From the NCBI GenBank assembly GCA_020343875.1, contig CP070811.1, positions 612,333 through 650,474 of the forward strand: DNA of 38,142 bases, written 5' to 3'. How positions within the stretch are numbered: the first letter of the stretch is position 1; each line of letters opens with the position of its first letter. Origin of the DNA: Anaerolineales bacterium. GTDB lineage: Bacteria; Chloroflexota; Anaerolineae; 4572-78; NAK82. A program made the translations under genes and the position numbers. Positions 7,679 through 15,546 of this stretch are shown piece after piece. Under the pieces are notes generated by a model. It was not told where the DNA came from and did not search any database. It worked only from the letters and a program-made list of their open reading frames with translations.

Positions 7679-8758
7679 ATGAGCATTCCGAAAACTATGA
7701 AAGCGGCTGTCCTTTTTGACTATGGTGACCTGCGGGTCACCGAGATGCCTGTGCCTGAACTTGACGCGGGTGAGGCGCTGGTAAAAGTTGATTCGGTGGC
7801 CATCTGTGGCAGCGACCCGGGCATCATCGCCAGAGGCTGGCAAGGTTACACGCCATTGGGCTCGTTCATCCCCGGTCACGAGTTCACCGGCGTAGTAGTT
7901 GCCACCGCGCCCGACGTGATCAGGCTGAAAGTGGGTGACCGCGTCGCCGTCGAGCCTCACAAGGGCTGCGGCCGGTGCGAGAACTGTCTGCGCGGCCTGT
8001 ATACCACCTGCCTGAATTACGGGAACCTGGAATTGGGCCACCGCCACTACGGCTTTAGCACCAACGGCGGCTACGCCGAATACGCCGCCTGTCACGACAC
8101 CACGCTGCACAAACTGCCCGACAGCATTTCATTCGAGGAAGGCGCATTGCTGACCGCGGTGGGTACAGTCATGTACGGTTACGAGCGGATTGGCTGGGTG
8201 CGGCCCGGCGAGACCGTGGTCGTCACCGGACCGGGGGCTCTGGGCCTGATCTCCGCACGCCTGGCGAAGATCCTGGGCGCGGGCTGCGTGATTTTGACCG
8301 GCACCCGCGAAGAAAGGCTGGCTATCGGCCGGCAGATGGGTGTTGACATCACGCTCAACGTGCACGAGGTGGACGTGCTCCAGAAAATTATGGAGCTTAC
8401 CAACGGCATCGGCGCCGACATGGTGGTGGAATGCTCGGGCCAACCAGGTCCGGCTGCCCAGGCCATGGAGATCGTGCGCAAGAACGGACGCATCTCGTAC
8501 AACGGCGTCTACCGCGAAGCGGTCAGCCTTCCCCTGAACAAGATTGTGCAATGGAACCTGCTCATCACCGGCCCCAAGGCCGAAGGGATGTGGAACCTGG
8601 AGCGGGCTATTCCCCTGATGGCCGACGGTCGCCTGAATCTGAAGCCGCTTATCACGCACCGGTTCAGCCTGGACCAAATCAACACGGCCTTCGACACGTT
8701 CACCGGTCGTGTGGGTGGGGCCATCAAGGTCATCGTCAAGCCCGAAAGTGTGTCATAG
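7679..8758 (+). CDS. Zinc-dependent medium-chain alcohol/polyol dehydrogenase
   Basis: The 359-residue MDR protein oxidises a secondary alcohol or polyol with NAD(P). Catalytic zinc ligands are Cys43 (ICGSD) and His67-Glu68 (GHEF); the structural zinc lobe is Cys97, Cys100, Cys103 and Cys111 (CGRCENC...TTC). The Rossmann motif is GPGALG near residue 180. Length and layout match threonine dehydrogenase, sorbitol dehydrogenase and galactitol/galactonate-type enzymes. Downstream are a sugar-acid-type kinase and a KDPG-type aldolase in the same direction. The probable role is the first oxidation of a sugar, polyol or sugar acid entering that route. The precise substrate is not evident. Confidence 0.88.
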   Translation: MSIPKTMKAAVLFDYGDLRVTEMPVPELDAGEALVKVDSVAICGSDPGIIARGWQGYTPLGSFIPGHEFTGVVVATAPDVIRLKVGDRVAVEPHKGCGRCENCLRGLYTTCLNYGNLELGHRHYGFSTNGGYAEYAACHDTTLHKLPDSISFEEGALLTAVGTVMYGYERIGWVRPGETVVVTGPGALGLISARLAKILGAGCVILTGTREERLAIGRQMGVDITLNVHEVDVLQKIMELTNGIGADMVVECSGQPGPAAQAMEIVRKNGRISYNGVYREAVSLPLNKIVQWNLLITGPKAEGMWNLERAIPLMADGRLNLKPLITHRFSLDQINTAFDTFTGRVGGAIKVIVKPESVS

Positions 8759-8817
8759 GCCAGAATAAGCCAGAATTCCGCCTCACGGCGGGTAGCCTCT
8801 CCACTCTGGAGGTCACA

Positions 8818-9972
8818 ATGAATGATGTAAAACACTATAAAATCACTCAGGATGATCTCAGCCAGTTCGCGAACCGGGGGCCGGCCTTTGTAACCTTTGG
8901 CGAGGTGATGGTTCGCGACACCCCGGCCGACCTGGAACGCCCAGAGCGAACTCGGCTGGTCAATCTGTCCATGGCGGGCAGCGAGTATACGCTGGCCATA
9001 GGCCTGAGCCGCCTGGGTATTCCCTCGGCCTATATCACCCGCGTACCCAACAATCCTTATGGCCAGGCGCTCCGAAACATCGCCCGCGAGCAGGGTGTCA
9101 ACGTCGAGCACATTGTCTGGGCGCCCAAAACAGAGCCCATTGGGCGCTTTATCTACGAGATTGGCCGTACGCCGAGGAAGAACACCGGCGTATACCAGCG
9201 TATGTTCTCGGCCGCCTCCCGGCTGGATACGGGCATGGTTGATTGGAAAGCCGCCCTGAAAGATGCCAGGATTTTTCATAGCTCCGGCATTACATTTGGC
9301 CTGGCAACCCACAGCAACTACCAGCGCAACTTTTGCCACCATGCGTTCGAAGAAGCCATCGCCAACAAGCCCGCGGACTGTTGGGTGGGCATGGATTTCA
9401 ATTATCGGGGCACTCTGTGGTCTCCTGACCAGGCGCGTGATCTTTTGACCCCGGTTGTGACTGACCACGTGGACATACTCATCACAACGATTGAGGATAT
9501 GGCCAAGCTGTACGGCATCGGTTGCGGTCAGTATTCGGCGAAACAGGTGGTCGACAGCGACATGGGGCACATTGAAGACAGTGACATCCGCAAGTTCACG
9601 CATCAAGTGCGCGAGCTTTTCAAGGTGAAGATCGTTGCCATCACCATCCGCTATCCGGATACATTTGAACAGCACCGCTGGGAATCGGCCGCCATGGACG
9701 CTGAGGGAAACTTCTTCCGTTCCCCGGCAGTCAGACCCATCACCCTCTGGGATCGACTGGGGGGCGGGGACACGTGGAACGCTGGCTTTTACTATGGGTT
9801 GCTCACGCAGAATTTCGGGAGCGAGGGCATCATCAAAGGCACCCTGGTGGGCGACGCGGCTACCCGGCTGAAGCAAACGTTGATGTTTGACCTACCCATC
9901 ATCGACAAGGCTGAGATTGAGGCCTTGATGAAAGCAGAAGTGTTCGGTGGCGGCAAGAGGACTTCTCGATAG
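8818..9972 (+). CDS. PfkB-family carbohydrate kinase (2-keto-3-deoxy sugar-acid kinase-like)
   Basis: This 384-residue ribokinase-fold enzyme transfers phosphate from ATP to a sugar or sugar acid. The N-terminal substrate motif is seen in TFGEVMVRDTPAD and SMAGSEYTLAIGLSRLG, and the C-terminal anion hole/catalytic base in DRLGGGDTWNAGFYYG. It is 60-70 residues longer than typical KDG kinases (about 310), mainly because of an insert around 215-290. The ATG 8818 has GGAGG at 8808-8812; the frame stays open further upstream, but only inside the preceding gene. With the KDPG-type aldolase next door it suggests phosphorylation of a 2-keto-3-deoxy acid before aldol cleavage. The exact sugar is unknown. 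Confidence 0.88.
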   Translation: MNDVKHYKITQDDLSQFANRGPAFVTFGEVMVRDTPADLERPERTRLVNLSMAGSEYTLAIGLSRLGIPSAYITRVPNNPYGQALRNIAREQGVNVEHIVWAPKTEPIGRFIYEIGRTPRKNTGVYQRMFSAASRLDTGMVDWKAALKDARIFHSSGITFGLATHSNYQRNFCHHAFEEAIANKPADCWVGMDFNYRGTLWSPDQARDLLTPVVTDHVDILITTIEDMAKLYGIGCGQYSAKQVVDSDMGHIEDSDIRKFTHQVRELFKVKIVAITIRYPDTFEQHRWESAAMDAEGNFFRSPAVRPITLWDRLGGGDTWNAGFYYGLLTQNFGSEGIIKGTLVGDAATRLKQTLMFDLPIIDKAEIEALMKAEVFGGGKRTSR

Positions 9973-9996
9973 GCAGTGCATCGAAGGAGCAAAGCT

Positions 9997-10647
9997 ATGC
10001 AAAAGGTTGAAACGCTGAAAATTATCCGCGAAACCGGCGTCATCGCCATTATGCGGGCCCAATCTTCGCATCAACTGATGGCTGCCGCCGACGCCATCAA
10101 GAAAGGTGGCGTACGGGCCATCGAAGTGACCATGACAACGCCAGGTGCCCTGGGGGTGATCGCCGAAGCCAAGCAGAGATATGGCTCGGACGTGATCTTT
10201 GGAGCGGGAAGTGTCCTGGATTCAGAAACCGGACGGGCGGCAATCCTGGCCGGGGCCGATTTTATCGTGTCTCCCACCCTCAACCTGGAACTAGTTCGGC
10301 TCTGTAACCGATATGGTATCCCCACCGCGCCTGGCTGTTACTCCCCGACCGAGATACTCACAGGTTGGGAAGCGGGCGCTGATTTCATCAAGCTATTCCC
10401 CGCCAGCATCGGCGGCCCTGATCTGGTCAAAGCCATTCTGGCACCCTTGCCCCAAGTTCGAATAATCCCGGTCGGGGGGGTCGATCTGAATACGGCAGCT
10501 GATTTCATCAGAAAGGGGGCCGCCGCTCTGGGGGTAGGCAGCAGCCTGGTCAGCCAAAAACTGCTGGATGCGGGTGACCTGGACGAACTGACACGCCGAG
10601 CAGCCGCCTTTATCGAGCAGGTGAAGAAGGGTAGAGGGCTGTGCTGA
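9997..10647 (+). CDS. KDPG/KHG-type class I aldolase (Eda family)
   Basis: At 216 residues this is a standard single-domain (beta/alpha)8 bifunctional 4-hydroxy-2-oxoglutarate / 2-dehydro-3-deoxy-phosphogluconate aldolase. It releases pyruvate and an aldehyde such as glyceraldehyde-3-phosphate. Seen are the catalytic Glu43 (IEVTM), the Schiff-base Lys132 in DFIKLFPAS, the phosphate-binding IIPVGGV and the family signature GAGSVLD. I use ATG 9997 with GAAGGAG at 9983-9989, not the GTG at 9976. It follows the PfkB kinase by 24 bases and overlaps the next start (GTGCTGA). Pyruvate from this step could feed the E1/E2 complex encoded upstream. Confidence 0.93.
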   Translation: MQKVETLKIIRETGVIAIMRAQSSHQLMAAADAIKKGGVRAIEVTMTTPGALGVIAEAKQRYGSDVIFGAGSVLDSETGRAAILAGADFIVSPTLNLELVRLCNRYGIPTAPGCYSPTEILTGWEAGADFIKLFPASIGGPDLVKAILAPLPQVRIIPVGGVDLNTAADFIRKGAAALGVGSSLVSQKLLDAGDLDELTRRAAAFIEQVKKGRGLC

Positions 10648-11579
10648 AGGTCGCCTTCATTGACTTTGTGTTTGAGAGGCAGGAGGACATCCAACTCCAG
10701 GGATGTGAGTTCAGCATTCACCCGCCGCTGCGCACCGTCGACCAGATTGTAGCTGCCGCATCTGAAGCGGATGTACTATGTCTGCGCGATCAGTTTGGAA
10801 AGGTGACGCGCGAAGTCCTGGAAGGTCTGCCGGGTTTGAAGTTGATCGTCACCCGTTCGGTTGGCACCGACCATGTGGACCTGGCCGAAGCCAAGAGGCG
10901 CGGCATCCCGGTATGCAACGTTCCAGACTATGGCGCGCACATGATTGCCGAACTCGCCTTTGGGCTGTTGCTGGCGGTGGGGCGCAACATCGTGAAGGGC
11001 AATAATCGTTATCAGCACGAGCGGCTCTTTTCCGACCAGGGCCTGCAGGGCCTCGAACTGCATGGCAAAACGCTGGGCGTGATCGGCACGGGGCGTATTG
11101 GGCTACACAGCATCCGGATTGCGAATGGCTTCAGCATGCACGTGATCGCCCACGACGTGATCCAAAACGAGGCAGCCGCTCAGGAACTAGGGTTTGAGTA
11201 TGCGCCGCTGGAGAGCTTGCTGGCTGAGAGCCATGCGGTCACCCTGCATATTTCTCTGAGTGATACCACGTTTCACCTGATAAACGCCGACCGGTTGGCC
11301 CTGATGAAGCAGGGGGCGATCCTCATCAATACTTCGCGCGGGGCGGTGGTCGACACGCACGCCTTGATGGGCGCTCTCCGCTCGGGACATCTGGGCGGGG
11401 CAGGCTTAGATGTGCTTGAAGATGAGCGGGATACCTATCACGATTTTGCAGGCCTTAACGTGGTGGTGACGCCCCATATCGGCTGGTACACGGAAGGAGC
11501 GGCGAAGCGCATTCTTGAGATTACCCTTGGCAACATCGCCGCATTCATGCGTGGAGAGATCATCAATCGCGTGGCATGA
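10641..11579 (+). CDS. D-isomer-specific 2-hydroxyacid dehydrogenase
   Basis: The 312-residue NAD-dependent dehydrogenase belongs to the D-2-hydroxyacid/phosphoglycerate dehydrogenase family. The nucleotide-binding motif is GVIGTGRIG (about 145-153). The catalytic triad is Arg in INTSRGAVVD, Glu in LDVLEDE and His in TPHIGWYT. Translation starts at GTG 10641, overlapping the aldolase stop, which implies coupling. It is the last gene of the IclR-led operon; a hairpin at 11596-11620 follows. The likely role is interconversion of a 2-oxo acid and a D-2-hydroxy acid such as glycerate, lactate or a sugar-acid product. Substrate specificity cannot be read from sequence. Confidence 0.9.
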   Translation: MLKVAFIDFVFERQEDIQLQGCEFSIHPPLRTVDQIVAAASEADVLCLRDQFGKVTREVLEGLPGLKLIVTRSVGTDHVDLAEAKRRGIPVCNVPDYGAHMIAELAFGLLLAVGRNIVKGNNRYQHERLFSDQGLQGLELHGKTLGVIGTGRIGLHSIRIANGFSMHVIAHDVIQNEAAAQELGFEYAPLESLLAESHAVTLHISLSDTTFHLINADRLALMKQGAILINTSRGAVVDTHALMGALRSGHLGGAGLDVLEDERDTYHDFAGLNVVVTPHIGWYTEGAAKRILEITLGNIAAFMRGEIINRVA

Positions 11580-11595
11580 ACGGGACAGAGTCGCC

Positions 11596-11620
11596 ATCAG
11601 ACGCCCTTCTGGGGTCTGAT
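11596..11620 (+). terminator. Hairpin after the sugar-acid operon
   Basis: ATCAGAC (11596-11602) pairs with GTCTGAT (11614-11620), with two further inner pairs beyond a G-G mismatch. It lies 16 bases past the stop of the D-2-hydroxyacid dehydrogenase gene and is followed by TTCG, not a long T-run. A weak intrinsic terminator is plausible. Confidence 0.45.
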
Positions 11621-11645
11621 TTCGCACCTTAAAAATCGGATGGAA

Positions 11646-11777
11646 CGTAGGTTGGGTGCAGCCTGGGCCTCGTCTGACAGAATGGGGGTTGGGTTACTCA
11701 CGCGATCAAACCCCATAACGGACCAGGGGTTTGCCGCCAATCCGGTGCTTTCCTTGCCGATACTAACCCAACCTACG
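11646..11777. repeat. 12-bp inverted repeat bounding a 132-bp intergenic element
   Basis: CGTAGGTTGGGT (11646-11657) recurs inverted as ACCCAACCTACG (11766-11777). The GTAGGTTGGGT motif resembles a widespread intergenic palindromic repeat of cyanobacteria and Chloroflexi (from memory). There is no reading frame inside. It fills most of the spacer between the two operons. Confidence 0.55.
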
Positions 11778-11797
11778 ACCTTGGTCTCATGAAACGC

Positions 11798-11826
11798 TTG
11801 ACACAGGGGCGCGAATGGAGTATGAT
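11798..11826 (+). promoter_or_regulatory. Sigma-70-type promoter of the GntR gene and the catabolic locus
   Basis: TTGACA at 11798-11803 and TATGAT at 11821-11826 are separated by 17 bases. Transcription should begin near 11833, inside the palindrome described next, about 64 bases ahead of the GntR start codon. Confidence 0.8.
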
Positions 11827-11828
11827 GT

Positions 11829-11854
11829 ATTTGATATTTGATCAAATATCAAAT
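11829..11854. promoter_or_regulatory. GntR operator: perfect 26-bp palindrome
   Basis: Each 13-base half is ATTTGATATTTGA, and the second half is its exact reverse complement, centred at 11841/11842. It begins three bases after the -10 box and covers the predicted transcription start. The core TTGATCAA is of the kind bound by FadR-subfamily GntR regulators, and a GntR gene follows directly. An autorepressor site that blocks initiation is the obvious reading; binding itself is inferred. Confidence 0.8.
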
Positions 11855-11896
11855 CTTCTGCAACCCCCTGCATGATAAGCAATATACTTCACACAT

Positions 11897-12598
11897 ATGC
11901 CAGCGACGCCCGAAAGAGGGATAAAAATTACGCAATTTCCAATTCCTCGCACTGTAAAGAATGGGCTGGTCGAGAACCTACGCGATGAGATCATACGCGG
12001 TGGCATCGCCCCTGGTCAGCGTCTTCGCTTGGAAGAGATTGCCGCCCGCTTCGATGTTAGTACCATGCCGGTGCGGGAAGCCCTGCGTGACCTGGAGGCC
12101 GAAGGCCTGGTGACCAATTTTCCTCATCGGGGTGCTGTTGTTACCTGCCTGAGCGCGGATGATTTGAAAGACATCTACGACGTTCGGACAACTCTGGAGA
12201 CGATTGCCACCCGCCTGGCAGTTCCAAACATGACCGAGGAGACACTGGCCGAATTGAGGTCGGTGGTTGAGCAAATAGATACCTGCTTGGGGGACGTAGT
12301 CACCTTAGTAAAACTGAATCATGAATTTCACTCCACCCTGTATGCGGCATCAGGCCGCCGCCATCTGTGCGAACTAATTCGCATACTGCGACATCGCACC
12401 CAGCATTATCTGCACGCCTATATCGACGATCTGGGCGGTATGCCGCACGCCCAATCAGAGCATCGGACCATCCTGGAAGCCTGCAGGCGCGGTGACGTGG
12501 AGCAGGCTGCCAGCATCATCCATGATCACGTGGCCCAGGTAGGTCACGCGATAATCGCGTATGTTCGGCAGCACGATGAAACCGAGGCTCGCATATAG
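11897..12598 (+). CDS. GntR-family regulator, FadR/VanR subfamily (FCD domain)
   Basis: The 233-residue product has an N-terminal winged helix-turn-helix (about 20-85), with LRLEEIAARFDVSTMPVREA and LRDLEAEGLV. An all-helical FCD effector domain follows (about 95-220). Its metal-binding His residues are visible in NHEFHSTLY, EHRTILEA and IHDHVAQ, typical of regulators that sense small carboxylic acids through a bound metal. The ATG 11897 has only a weak ribosome-binding site. The gene is headed by a consensus promoter and a perfect palindrome. It precedes the cyclase/cupin/SDR/dehydrogenase genes, so it is the probable repressor of the phloroglucinol-type pathway. Induction by a pathway acid is inference. 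Confidence 0.93.
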   Translation: MPATPERGIKITQFPIPRTVKNGLVENLRDEIIRGGIAPGQRLRLEEIAARFDVSTMPVREALRDLEAEGLVTNFPHRGAVVTCLSADDLKDIYDVRTTLETIATRLAVPNMTEETLAELRSVVEQIDTCLGDVVTLVKLNHEFHSTLYAASGRRHLCELIRILRHRTQHYLHAYIDDLGGMPHAQSEHRTILEACRRGDVEQAASIIHDHVAQVGHAIIAYVRQHDETEARI

Positions 12599-12639
12599 TG
12601 TAACTACTTTCAAATACACCCAACAAGGAGGTAGAGTTA

Positions 12640-13422
12640 ATGGCTTCATCAACCGATGCACTGGAGTTTTACGATCTGAGTCATCCTTGGGGTCACGATG
12701 CGCCTCTGTGGCCCTACTTCCCAGACATCAAGATTGAGCGCTTCCACTACCACGCCAAGTCTGGGGTCCTCTCTCAACAAATCACAACCTTTATGCACTG
12801 CACCACGCATACCGATGCCCCGGCACACGTGATCGAGGGCACCGCCTTTATGGACGAAGTGCCCCTGGATCGCTTCTTCGGCACCGCAGTGATCGTCTCC
12901 ATTCCCAAGGAACAGTGGGGGGTGATCACAGCAGACGACCTGGAGAAAGCCGAGCCGAAGATCCAACCCGGCGACATCGTGATCGTCAATTCCGGCTGGC
13001 ACCGCTACTACGGAGATAACCGCAAATATTTCGCCTACTCGCCTGGTTTATACAAGGAAGCGGGAGATTGGTTCGTTGAAAAAGGGGTCAAAGCAGTGGG
13101 CGTAGACATGCAGGCGCTGGACCATCCCCTGGCAACGGCCATCGGCCCCCATGGCTCTGGCCCCCTGATACCGGAGGTAAACCGCGATTACGAGGAGTTG
13201 ACCGGTCGCCCAGTAATAGAGGATTTCCCGTACTGGGAACCGTGCCACCGGGCATTGCTGAGCAACGGGATCACCGGATTTGAGAATGTGGGGGGTGACA
13301 TTGACAAGGTCACCGGCAAGCGAGTGACCATTGCCGCTTTCCCCTGGCGCTGGGTCAAGGGCGACGGCTGTATCGTTCGGATGGTGGCCATCGTCGACCC
13401 AACCGGCGAGTACCGCCTGTAA
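12640..13422 (+). CDS. Cyclase-family metal hydrolase; candidate dihydrophloroglucinol cyclohydrolase
   Basis: The 260-residue product belongs to the cyclase family that includes KynB arylformamidase. The metal motif HxGTHxDxPxH is present as HCTTHTDAPAH (residues 53-63, with Thr for Gly). The segments PGDIVIVNSGWH and GVKAVGVDMQALDHP are also family-typical. A strong AAGGAGGT at 12625-12632 sets ATG 12640. Members hydrolyse amides, esters or ring C-C bonds. Here the neighbours (SDR, hydroxyacyl-CoA-type dehydrogenase, BKACE, transhydroxylase) suggest hydrolytic ring opening of dihydrophloroglucinol to 3-hydroxy-5-oxohexanoate. Family assignment is firm; this substrate is inferred from context and memory of the Clostridium scatologenes pathway. 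An arylformamidase role is the main alternative, but no kynurenine genes are near. Confidence 0.85.
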   Translation: MASSTDALEFYDLSHPWGHDAPLWPYFPDIKIERFHYHAKSGVLSQQITTFMHCTTHTDAPAHVIEGTAFMDEVPLDRFFGTAVIVSIPKEQWGVITADDLEKAEPKIQPGDIVIVNSGWHRYYGDNRKYFAYSPGLYKEAGDWFVEKGVKAVGVDMQALDHPLATAIGPHGSGPLIPEVNRDYEELTGRPVIEDFPYWEPCHRALLSNGITGFENVGGDIDKVTGKRVTIAAFPWRWVKGDGCIVRMVAIVDPTGEYRL

Positions 13423-13440
13423 CCACTAAGGAGTAGCAGC

Positions 13441-13782
13441 ATGAAAGTGACACGTGTAGAAGAAGCAGTCAAATATAACCCGCCCAAGCACCATGATTGT
13501 TACGCCATGCACTTGCAGCACAAGAACCTGGGCTGCGAGGCACCCTACTGGGTGGGTTGTTCCTACTACCTGCCAGGGGCCAAGGCAGAGTGGGATGCGT
13601 CTCCCTTGGATAAGATCTATATTGTTCTCGAGGGCGAGCTGACCATCGAGTTTGAGGACCAGATGGTCAAGCTGGGTCCCATGGACTCGATCTTTATAGG
13701 CCCTGGTGAGAATCGCGAGGTGCGCAACGAGACCAACCAGGTTGCCACTATGCTGGTTGTGATGCCCTATCCACCGGCTTGA
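13441..13782 (+). CDS. Small cupin-domain protein
   Basis: The 113-residue single cupin barrel shows the two conserved motifs in the usual order: a motif-1-like stretch in YYLPGAKAEWDASPLDKIY and VLEGELTIEFE, then PMDSIFIGPGENREVRNET. The classical His-rich metal ligands of motif 1 are largely missing (the expected HxH is replaced by EWDAS). Catalysis by a normal metal centre is therefore uncertain; a binding, tautomerase-like or accessory role is possible. AAGGAG precedes the ATG. It sits tightly between the cyclase and SDR genes (18 and 13 bases away), so it is part of the catabolic operon. The function is unknown. Confidence 0.8.
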   Translation: MKVTRVEEAVKYNPPKHHDCYAMHLQHKNLGCEAPYWVGCSYYLPGAKAEWDASPLDKIYIVLEGELTIEFEDQMVKLGPMDSIFIGPGENREVRNETNQVATMLVVMPYPPA

Positions 13783-13795
13783 GGGGGAGCCCACC

Positions 13796-14578
13796 ATGGA
13801 GAACATTCCGGATACCAGTTCACTATTTGACGTTACCGGCAAGGTGGCACTCATTACAGGTGCGACGGGCGGCTTTGGCCAGGCCAGCTCTAAGGGGTTG
13901 GCAAAAGCGGGCGCCAAGGTGATGCTCACCGGCCGCACGGCAGACAAGCTGGCGCCGGTTGTCAGCCAGATCCAGGCGGCTGGGTATACGGCAGCCTATG
14001 TGGCCGGCGAGCCAGACGATGCCGATGATGTGAAACGCGTTGTCGAAGAAACGGTCAAACAGTTCGGGGGGATTGACATCCTGATCACTGCTGCCGGACT
14101 CAGTCGCATCCATCCTATCACGGAGTTCCCCCTTGAAGAATTTGAAGAGATAATGGATGTCAACGTCAAAGGCAGCTGGTTGATATGTAGAGAGGTCGGC
14201 CGGGTAATGATTGAGCAGGGCCGGGGTGGTAAAGTCATCCTGGTCTCGTCCACGCGGGGCTTGCTGGGCATGAAGAACTACACCGGCTATGCAACCTCGA
14301 AGGGTGCCGTACACGTCTTGACCCGCTCCTTGGCCTGTGAGTGGGGCGAATACGGCATCAATGTCAACGCGATTGCCCCCACCGTCTTCCGTACCGCTCT
14401 CACTCAATGGATGTTCGATGACCAGGAACGATATAAAGTGTTCCTCAGGCGTATCCCCATAGGACGCCTGGGTGAGCCAGAGGACTTCATTGGGGCAGTC
14501 ATCTACCTGTCGTCACGCGCATCCGACTTTATGACCGGGGCCATCATGTATGTGGATGGTGGCTACACCGCGGGCTGA
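13796..14578 (+). CDS. Short-chain dehydrogenase/reductase; candidate phloroglucinol reductase
   Basis: This 260-residue classical SDR has the cofactor motif TGATGGFG (21-28) and active-site residues Asn123 (DVNVKG), Ser152, Tyr165 and Lys169 (YATSK). The C-terminal signature GAIMYVDGGYTAG is typical. GGGGGAG lies upstream of ATG 13796, and the stop overlaps the following start (TGATG). Phloroglucinol reductases described in anaerobes are NADPH-dependent SDRs related to trihydroxynaphthalene reductase. With a transhydroxylase and ring-opening enzyme in the locus, reduction of phloroglucinol to dihydrophloroglucinol is the favoured role. Sequence alone supports only the SDR family, so another ketone or alcohol remains possible. 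Confidence 0.88.
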   Translation: MENIPDTSSLFDVTGKVALITGATGGFGQASSKGLAKAGAKVMLTGRTADKLAPVVSQIQAAGYTAAYVAGEPDDADDVKRVVEETVKQFGGIDILITAAGLSRIHPITEFPLEEFEEIMDVNVKGSWLICREVGRVMIEQGRGGKVILVSSTRGLLGMKNYTGYATSKGAVHVLTRSLACEWGEYGINVNAIAPTVFRTALTQWMFDDQERYKVFLRRIPIGRLGEPEDFIGAVIYLSSRASDFMTGAIMYVDGGYTAG

Positions 14579-15546
14579 TGAAAAGTATATCAACTCCAGA
14601 ACGTATCACGGTTGTCGGCGCCGGCTTGATGGGGCAGGGCATAACGCAGATCTTTGCTAGCCAAGGACATGCAGTGTGTCTGACCGACTCTAACCAGGAC
14701 GCTCTCGGCTCGGCCAAAGACCGGGTACGCACTAATCTGACCCGCATGGCCAGGGGGGGCATTGACCTTGGGGCAGACATCGAAGAGATCCTTGCTCGTA
14801 TCAGCACTACGCCTGATCTGGCAACGGCCTGTAAAGCGTGCGACTTTGTGTTCGAGGCTGTCTACGAGGATCTGGAGTTAAAACAGCGCATTTTCAGCGA
14901 CCTGGACCGCATGTGCCCGCCCACCACCATCCTGTGTAGCAACACCTCGGCGATCAGTATCACCCAGATTGCTCAGCAGTCGAAGAATCGCGAGCGGATT
15001 GTTGGCACGCACTTCTGGAATCCACCCTACCTGATCCCCCTGGTGGAGGTGATTCGGGCCGAAGAGACCGCCGACTGGTGTACTCACTCGGCATACAGCT
15101 TGCTGGCGCGCGTGGGCAAACATCCCGTCCACGTGCACAAGGATGTGCCTGGATTCGTCGGCAACCGGTTGCAGCATGCGCTGTGGCGCGAGGCCTTTGC
15201 GATCATCGACGAGGGAATCTGTGACCCAGCCACGGTCGACGAGGTGATACGCAATGGGTTTGGGCTTCGCCTGCCAATTCTTGGCCCCGTGGAGAACGCG
15301 GACATGGTCGGCCTTGATTTGACCCTGGCCATACACAACTACATCCTGAAATTCATCAACGCCGATCCAACTCCGTCCACAACCCTGCAAGCCAGGGTCG
15401 AGACGGGTCAGCTAGGGTTCAAGAGCGGGCAGGGTTTCTTAGAGTGGGCAGAATCCGACATGGCCGAATCGCGAGAGCGGTTGGCGAACTACCTCATCAA
15501 CGTGTTTGCCGAACGGCAAAGACAGTCGAAAGGAGAGGCCAAATAG
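14578..15546 (+). CDS. 3-hydroxyacyl-CoA-dehydrogenase-family enzyme; candidate 3-hydroxy-5-oxohexanoate dehydrogenase
   Basis: The 322-residue product has the N-terminal NAD domain, with VVGAGLMGQGI (about 13-23), and the C-terminal helical domain of the 3HCDH family. Catalytic features are SNTSAISI and GTHFWNPPYLIPLVEVI, which contains the catalytic His, followed by VGKHPVHVHKDVPGFVGNRL. The divergent HFWNPP, in place of the beta-oxidation-type HFFNPA, resembles members acting on free hydroxyacids (lambda-crystallin/gulonate dehydrogenase, carnitine dehydrogenase). That fits oxidation of non-CoA-bound 3-hydroxy-5-oxohexanoate to triacetate. It is coupled to the SDR gene by a TGATG overlap. 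The substrate is inferred from context. Confidence 0.88.
   Translation: MKSISTPERITVVGAGLMGQGITQIFASQGHAVCLTDSNQDALGSAKDRVRTNLTRMARGGIDLGADIEEILARISTTPDLATACKACDFVFEAVYEDLELKQRIFSDLDRMCPPTTILCSNTSAISITQIAQQSKNRERIVGTHFWNPPYLIPLVEVIRAEETADWCTHSAYSLLARVGKHPVHVHKDVPGFVGNRLQHALWREAFAIIDEGICDPATVDEVIRNGFGLRLPILGPVENADMVGLDLTLAIHNYILKFINADPTPSTTLQARVETGQLGFKSGQGFLEWAESDMAESRERLANYLINVFAERQRQSKGEAK

Noticed and set aside
8431..8817. Upstream extension of the PfkB kinase frame
   Set aside because: Lies out of frame inside the zinc dehydrogenase gene; the kinase has its own GGAGG and ATG at 8818.
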